64,000 nt of DNA from Methanosarcinales archaeon Met12 (GTDB taxonomy: Archaea; Halobacteriota; UBA148; JAJOKI01): NCBI GenBank assembly GCA_002813105.2, contig CP017966.2, positions 916,745 through 980,744 on the forward strand. Reading direction: 5' to 3'. This document shows positions 60,764 through 64,000 of this stretch, piece by piece; positions within the stretch are counted from its first letter, which is position 1, and each line of letters opens with the position of its first letter. The notes under the pieces were generated by a model that was not told the DNA's origin, made no database searches, and saw only the letters and a program-made list of their open reading frames with translations. The position numbers and the translations under genes are program-made.

Positions 60764-61504
60764 TTATAACCGTGCTATTGTGATAAATCCAGTGTGCCCC
60801 ACTCGCGTGGAGGGGCGCGTCCCACGCCTCTCAAATTTAATTTCGCGTTCCATGCATTCTATGGTCCGCACGCTTGAGAATTTTCCATGATCAATTGCGG
60901 TGCGTATCTTTTTCGTCTGCTCAAAAAATGGAGAATATGTCACCAAATATCCGCCTGGATTGAGCACAGCTCTCACATGCGGTACTACTTGGTCTGCATC
61001 CATCATGTCAAGGGTTATCACATCGAATTTCTCGTTTAGGTTTGCCATCTCAGGGATTATGTCGCCGTGCATCACTTCGACGTTCTTCATGCCCGCAGTT
61101 TCGATGTTCTTGCGTGCCACCCTGACAAATTCTTCGTTTTTTTCATATGTGATCACTCTCTTAGCGACATTGCCGAGATAGATTGCCAGAATCCCGGAAC
61201 CCGTTCCCGCATCGAGCACAGAGTCCCCGCCGCCCAACCCCGTGTATGCAAGGATGATTCCGATGTCCTTTGGCATCAAAGGAACACCTGTCCTTTTGCA
61301 GTGTTTGAAAAAATCCGGTGCCCTTGGCCTTTGAATGATGTATTCGTGATTCAGGTGCGTAGAAATCGTGTCACCGAATTCCTTTTCGCGTAATTTGCAT
61401 AATTTGATCGTTCCATAACCCGTATGAAATTCGTCATCTGAAACTGCGACTAAATGCTCACATTTTTTGTCCGTGAGCAGTACAGGGGTATCATCGGCTA
61501 TCAT
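60764..61504 (-). CDS. trmI: tRNA (adenine-N1)-methyltransferase
   Basis: This enzyme makes m1A in the T loop (and in archaea also position 57). The 246-aa protein has the N-terminal beta domain and SAM motifs: SVLDAGTGSGILAIYLGNVAKRVITYEKNEEF, KFDVITLDMMDADQVVPHV and LNPGGYLVTYSPF. It lies 11 nt after NAC on the same strand. Confidence 0.94.
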   Translation of the reverse strand: MIADDTPVLLTDKKCEHLVAVSDDEFHTGYGTIKLCKLREKEFGDTISTHLNHEYIIQRPRAPDFFKHCKRTGVPLMPKDIGIILAYTGLGGGDSVLDAGTGSGILAIYLGNVAKRVITYEKNEEFVRVARKNIETAGMKNVEVMHGDIIPEMANLNEKFDVITLDMMDADQVVPHVRAVLNPGGYLVTYSPFFEQTKKIRTAIDHGKFSSVRTIECMEREIKFERRGTRPSTRVGHTGFITIARL

Positions 61505-61515
61505 GCTTTCATCTT

Positions 61516-61857
61516 TTATTTCAGTTTCAGTATCGCTTCTGCCAGATCGCCTTCCGTTTCCTTCAGCGCCTTTCTTGCCTCAGACTCGGATGCCCCGCTC
61601 TGCTCTACCACGAGCTGCACATCTGCCTCGGTCGCCTCCAATTCGCGCTGGCGCTCTTCTGGGGTGCCGACAACCTGATACGTTTTTGCACCCCTGACAT
61701 TCATTATCGTGACCTGGGCGTCATTAAAAACGATGTCCCTGTTCGATGTTCTGATGATGACTTCCTTCACGTCCTCGACATCTTCAACGTCGATGCCCAT
61801 CTGTTTCATCATCTGTTGCATTTTTCTTGGGTTCATGCCCCTCATTCCAGGAATCAT
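61516..61857 (-). CDS. Nascent polypeptide-associated complex protein
   Basis: This ribosome-bound chaperone homodimer has 113 aa, with the NAC beta-barrel region (EVIIRTSNRDIVFNDAQVTIMNVRGAKTYQVVG) and the C-terminal UBA domain (DVQLVVEQSGASESEARKALKETEGDLAEAILKLK). The N-terminal Met-rich helix GMRGMNPRKMQQMMKQMGI is typical. The start is ATG at 61855-61857. The longer start MPIHRDD at 61881 is possible. Confidence 0.95.
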   Translation of the reverse strand: MIPGMRGMNPRKMQQMMKQMGIDVEDVEDVKEVIIRTSNRDIVFNDAQVTIMNVRGAKTYQVVGTPEERQRELEATEADVQLVVEQSGASESEARKALKETEGDLAEAILKLK

Positions 61858-61927
61858 AATATCATCTCGATGTATAGGCACTATACCAGCATAAATCTTA
61901 TACTATTGGACTATGTAAACCATACTT

Positions 61928-63379
61928 ATGTCCGAAATCATCACGTCAAAGCAGATGCGAGTGATAGACGTCAACTCAGAATATTTCGGCGTTCCACGCA
62001 TGGAGCTGATGGAGAATGCTGGCAAGGCTGTTGCAGATGCAGTTCGAAAACGACACGCCAGTGGCAAGATCACACTCATAGCAGGGCGCGGCAATAACGG
62101 AGGGGATGCGTTCGTAGCCGCCCGTTATCTAAAGGGATTCGATATCCACGTCATGTTGCTATGCACTCCTGAAAATATACGGACAAAAGAGGCAAAGGTT
62201 AATTGGGATAGGTTAAAAGATACTGATGCGACCTTAACAGAAGTGCATGATACGGAAGATATCGACCGTGATGGGGTCATAAATTCGGACATCATCATCG
62301 ATGCGATATTTGGAACGGGCATTCGTGGCCCGATCAGGGAACCAGAAGCAAGCGCAATCGACCTGATTAATGAGTCAAACGCGTTCGTGATATCTGTGGA
62401 CGTCCCAAGTGGGATGGACCCGGATACAGGCAAGGGCATAAAAATGGTTCACCCAGATTTGACCATTACCTTTCATAAAATGAAAAAGGGATTGGCGACC
62501 ATGCCAAACGTTGAAGTTATGGGCATAGGCGTGCCAGAAGAAGCGGAATTATTTGTAGGGCCTGGAGACGTTCACTCATTAGTATATAGAGATTCGGATA
62601 GCCATAAAGGAGATAATGGGCGCATACTGATTATTGGAGGAGGTGCGTACGTCGGCGCACCCGCACTTGCTGCATTGGCGGCACTTAGGACTGGCGCAGA
62701 TATAGCAACCATCGCTGCACCAGCCAGCGTCTCGGACATCATCGCATCGTTCTCACCGAACTTGATCGTGTCCTCGTTAACGTCTGATATACTCACGCTC
62801 GACGACCTGCCGATCATAACAGAACTGGTGCAGGAGCACGATGTCGTGGTTATCGGCATGGGGCTGGGCAGGGACGAATTGACGCTGAGGGCGGTTAAAG
62901 CAATCATCCCCATCTGTAAGAAGGTCGTGATCGATGCCGACGCATTATCTGCACTGGACCTGCCGCTGGATGGCAATGCCATAATAACTCCACATGCAGG
63001 CGAATTTAAACGATTGACTGGGCGTGACATCCCGAAAAACTGGAAGAAGAGAATGGAGGTGCTCAAGGAATTTGCAAGAGAGAATGGATGTGTTGTATTA
63101 TTAAAAGGCAAAATAGATATAATATCTAATGGCCATACGGCAAAGGCAAATCAGACCGGGAATGCTGGCATGACCGTTGGAGGAACTGGAGATGTGCTTG
63201 CTGGTGTTGTCGGAGCATTCTATGCAAAGAACGATGCTTTTGAGTCGGCTGCTGCTGGAGCTTTTATAAATGGGCTTGCCGGGGATATCGCATTTGGGGA
63301 ATATGGATTTGGACTGCTGGCGACAGATGTGATAGATGCCATTCCAAAAGCCATCAAAAAGACAAAAGATGAAGTTTAG
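61928..63379 (+). CDS. nnr: Bifunctional NAD(P)H-hydrate repair enzyme
   Basis: This enzyme repairs hydrated NAD(P)H. The 483-aa protein has an N-terminal YjeF epimerase domain (about 1-215; MRVIDVNSEYFGVPRMELMENAG, ITLIAGRGNNGGDAFVAARYL) and a C-terminal dehydratase domain of the ribokinase-like fold (GAYVGAPALAALAALRTGADIATIAAP; NAGMTVGGTGDVLAGVVGAF). Length is usual for the fused form. It is divergent from NAC (70 nt). Confidence 0.96.
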   Translation: MSEIITSKQMRVIDVNSEYFGVPRMELMENAGKAVADAVRKRHASGKITLIAGRGNNGGDAFVAARYLKGFDIHVMLLCTPENIRTKEAKVNWDRLKDTDATLTEVHDTEDIDRDGVINSDIIIDAIFGTGIRGPIREPEASAIDLINESNAFVISVDVPSGMDPDTGKGIKMVHPDLTITFHKMKKGLATMPNVEVMGIGVPEEAELFVGPGDVHSLVYRDSDSHKGDNGRILIIGGGAYVGAPALAALAALRTGADIATIAAPASVSDIIASFSPNLIVSSLTSDILTLDDLPIITELVQEHDVVVIGMGLGRDELTLRAVKAIIPICKKVVIDADALSALDLPLDGNAIITPHAGEFKRLTGRDIPKNWKKRMEVLKEFARENGCVVLLKGKIDIISNGHTAKANQTGNAGMTVGGTGDVLAGVVGAFYAKNDAFESAAAGAFINGLAGDIAFGEYGFGLLATDVIDAIPKAIKKTKDEV

Positions 63380-63570
63380 GATTTGTTCATAAGAATCTGC
63401 CAACTTAAGGAAAAGATTGAGAAGCAAATTTATACACTTCTCTATCAATATGAAGGTTAACAAGTTCGTATATCCTTCTAGATTGGGGCAAAATGCGAAT
63501 TTCGTATATATTAAGTTATACGCCATGCCTGTGAATAATCTTAATATCCATAAGGGAAATTTAATAGAAT
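63380..63570. other. Intergenic region, no gene supported
   Basis: This 191-nt AT-rich gap holds a short frame reading KEKIEKQIYTLLYQYEG before a stop at about 63457, which may be a gene fragment, and likely promoter AT-tracts (TATATATTAAG, 63505-63516) for the next gene. No RNA gene or hairpin of note was seen. Confidence 0.5.
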
Positions 63571-63882
63571 ATGGACATAGTAAGGTCTAAAAACGGTGTC
63601 CCAATAAGATTGACAGAGGAGAGATGGATTCATATTACAGAAGAGCATCCAGAGATGGCAGGCTATTATTTTGAAGTTCTCGAAGTGGTGGAGGGGGCAG
63701 AAGCAATTTATGAAGGTAAGACTGGGGAGCGTATAGCAGTAAGGCAAATAGAGAAGGATAAATATATTGTAGCAATATATAGGGAATTGAGTAAAGAAGA
63801 TGGATTTGTGATTACCGCCTTTTTAACGAGGTGGAGAAAAAAGCTTGAAAGGAGGCGAAAGATATGGCAGTGGGAGAAGTAA
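63571..63882 (+). CDS. Probable toxin of the barnase/RelE-like (BECR fold) type
   Basis: This 103-aa protein starts MDIVRSKNGVPIRLTEERWI and continues HITEEHPEMAGYYFEVLEVVEGAEAIYEG, then a strand-rich half (IAVRQIEKDKYIVAIYREL). The 'I.LTEERW.HI...HPE' pattern is that of phage-type BECR-fold RNases. It overlaps by 19 nt a DUF2283 gene, the usual antitoxin-like partner. The family assignment is by pattern only. Confidence 0.65.
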   Translation: MDIVRSKNGVPIRLTEERWIHITEEHPEMAGYYFEVLEVVEGAEAIYEGKTGERIAVRQIEKDKYIVAIYRELSKEDGFVITAFLTRWRKKLERRRKIWQWEK

Positions 63883-64000
63883 AGAGGATAATGAATCTCG
63901 TACCTGACTTGTTGGAGGTGCCGTATTCAAGGATTTGGACATCTTACGATAAAGAAGCCGATGTTTTATACATTAACTTCAAGAGGCCAAGCCACGCGGA
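63864..64000 (+). CDS. DUF2283 protein, cut by the window end
   Basis: The frame from the ATG at 63864 (with GGAGGCGAAAGAT upstream) reads MAVGEVKRIMNLVPDLLEVP and then SYDKEADVLYINFKRPSHA to the window end. 'YDxEADVLYIxF' is the DUF2283 signature, a small protein usually next to a BECR or DUF4258 toxin. About 40 residues are visible; the end is missing. Confidence 0.75.
   Translation, partial: MAVGEVKRIMNLVPDLLEVPYSRIWTSYDKEADVLYINFKRPSHA

Noticed and set aside
63382-63457. Short frame LKEKIEKQIYTLLYQYEG after the nnr gene
   Set aside because: No start codon with ribosome binding site and no recognisable family. It may be a fragment but cannot be supported.

Overview
The window is 64 kb of one archaeal chromosome. 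The evidence for this is a nine-gene A-type ATP synthase operon, archaeal class III pilins, a PGF-CTERM surface protein, SUI1, NAC, FEN1, a GHMP-type shikimate kinase, the ADTH/DHQ-synthase-II entry to the shikimate pathway, the archaeal HMG-CoA synthase/thiolase/DUF35 set and intron-containing tRNAs. Gene content fits a methanogen- or methanotroph-related euryarchaeon (Halobacteriota, for example Methanosarcinales, Archaeoglobales or ANME-type lineages). The exact lineage cannot be read from sequence alone, and no methanogenesis gene is present.

Layout. 1-1.6 kb: a proton/sodium-pumping NuoM/MrpD-like subunit cut by the window start. 1.6-11 kb (minus): the ATP synthase operon atpH-I-K-E-C-F-A-B-D plus a coupled 48-aa membrane protein. 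Its rotor subunit is four fused 81-aa hairpin units. 11-20.6 kb: a type IV pilus / Tad-like region (two pilins, MinD, a secretion ATPase, two TadC-like membrane proteins, a RAD55/KaiC-like protein with a broken P-loop). It is riddled with toxin-antitoxin modules, several of them decayed, and with duplicated terminator segments. 20.7-28.5 kb: housekeeping genes (DUF1614, CBS-ParB, HisE, a CBS regulator, a NOG1-type GTPase, TatD, FEN1, PCMT), a Doc-type toxin and tRNA-Asn. 28.6-33.9 kb and 36.5-48.7 kb: an almost complete aromatic amino-acid supercluster. One part, on plus, is aroA-aroC and shikimate kinase-chorismate mutase. The other, on minus, is trpDFEGCBA followed by ADTH synthase, DHQ synthase II, aroD, aroE and tyrA, with pheA divergent. 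A DtxR regulator, its membrane-protein neighbour, two toxin-antitoxin loci and a large surface protein sit between them. 49-50.2 kb: SUI1 and three tRNAs (Val, Gln, Trp), the Gln gene carrying a 199-nt intron. 50.2-55.7 kb: a six-gene mevalonate-entry operon (regulator, HMG-CoA synthase, thiolase, DUF35, HMG-CoA reductase, PanB). 55.7-56.4 kb: a TIR protein flanked by inverted repeats. 56.4-64 kb: a NifB-like radical SAM enzyme, pyrBI, NfeD-stomatin, TrmI, NAC, NAD(P)HX repair enzyme and a toxin-antitoxin-like pair cut by the window end.

The least expected signals are non-coding. Chains of short perfect hairpins (often 7-10 bp stems with 3-4-nt loops) recur in intergenic regions, inside a terminator copy, beside the TIR gene and inside the giant tRNA-Gln intron, with shared hairpin sequences and a shared GATGGAACA motif. 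They look like an interspersed, palindrome-built element that inserts into other hairpins. No CRISPR array was found.
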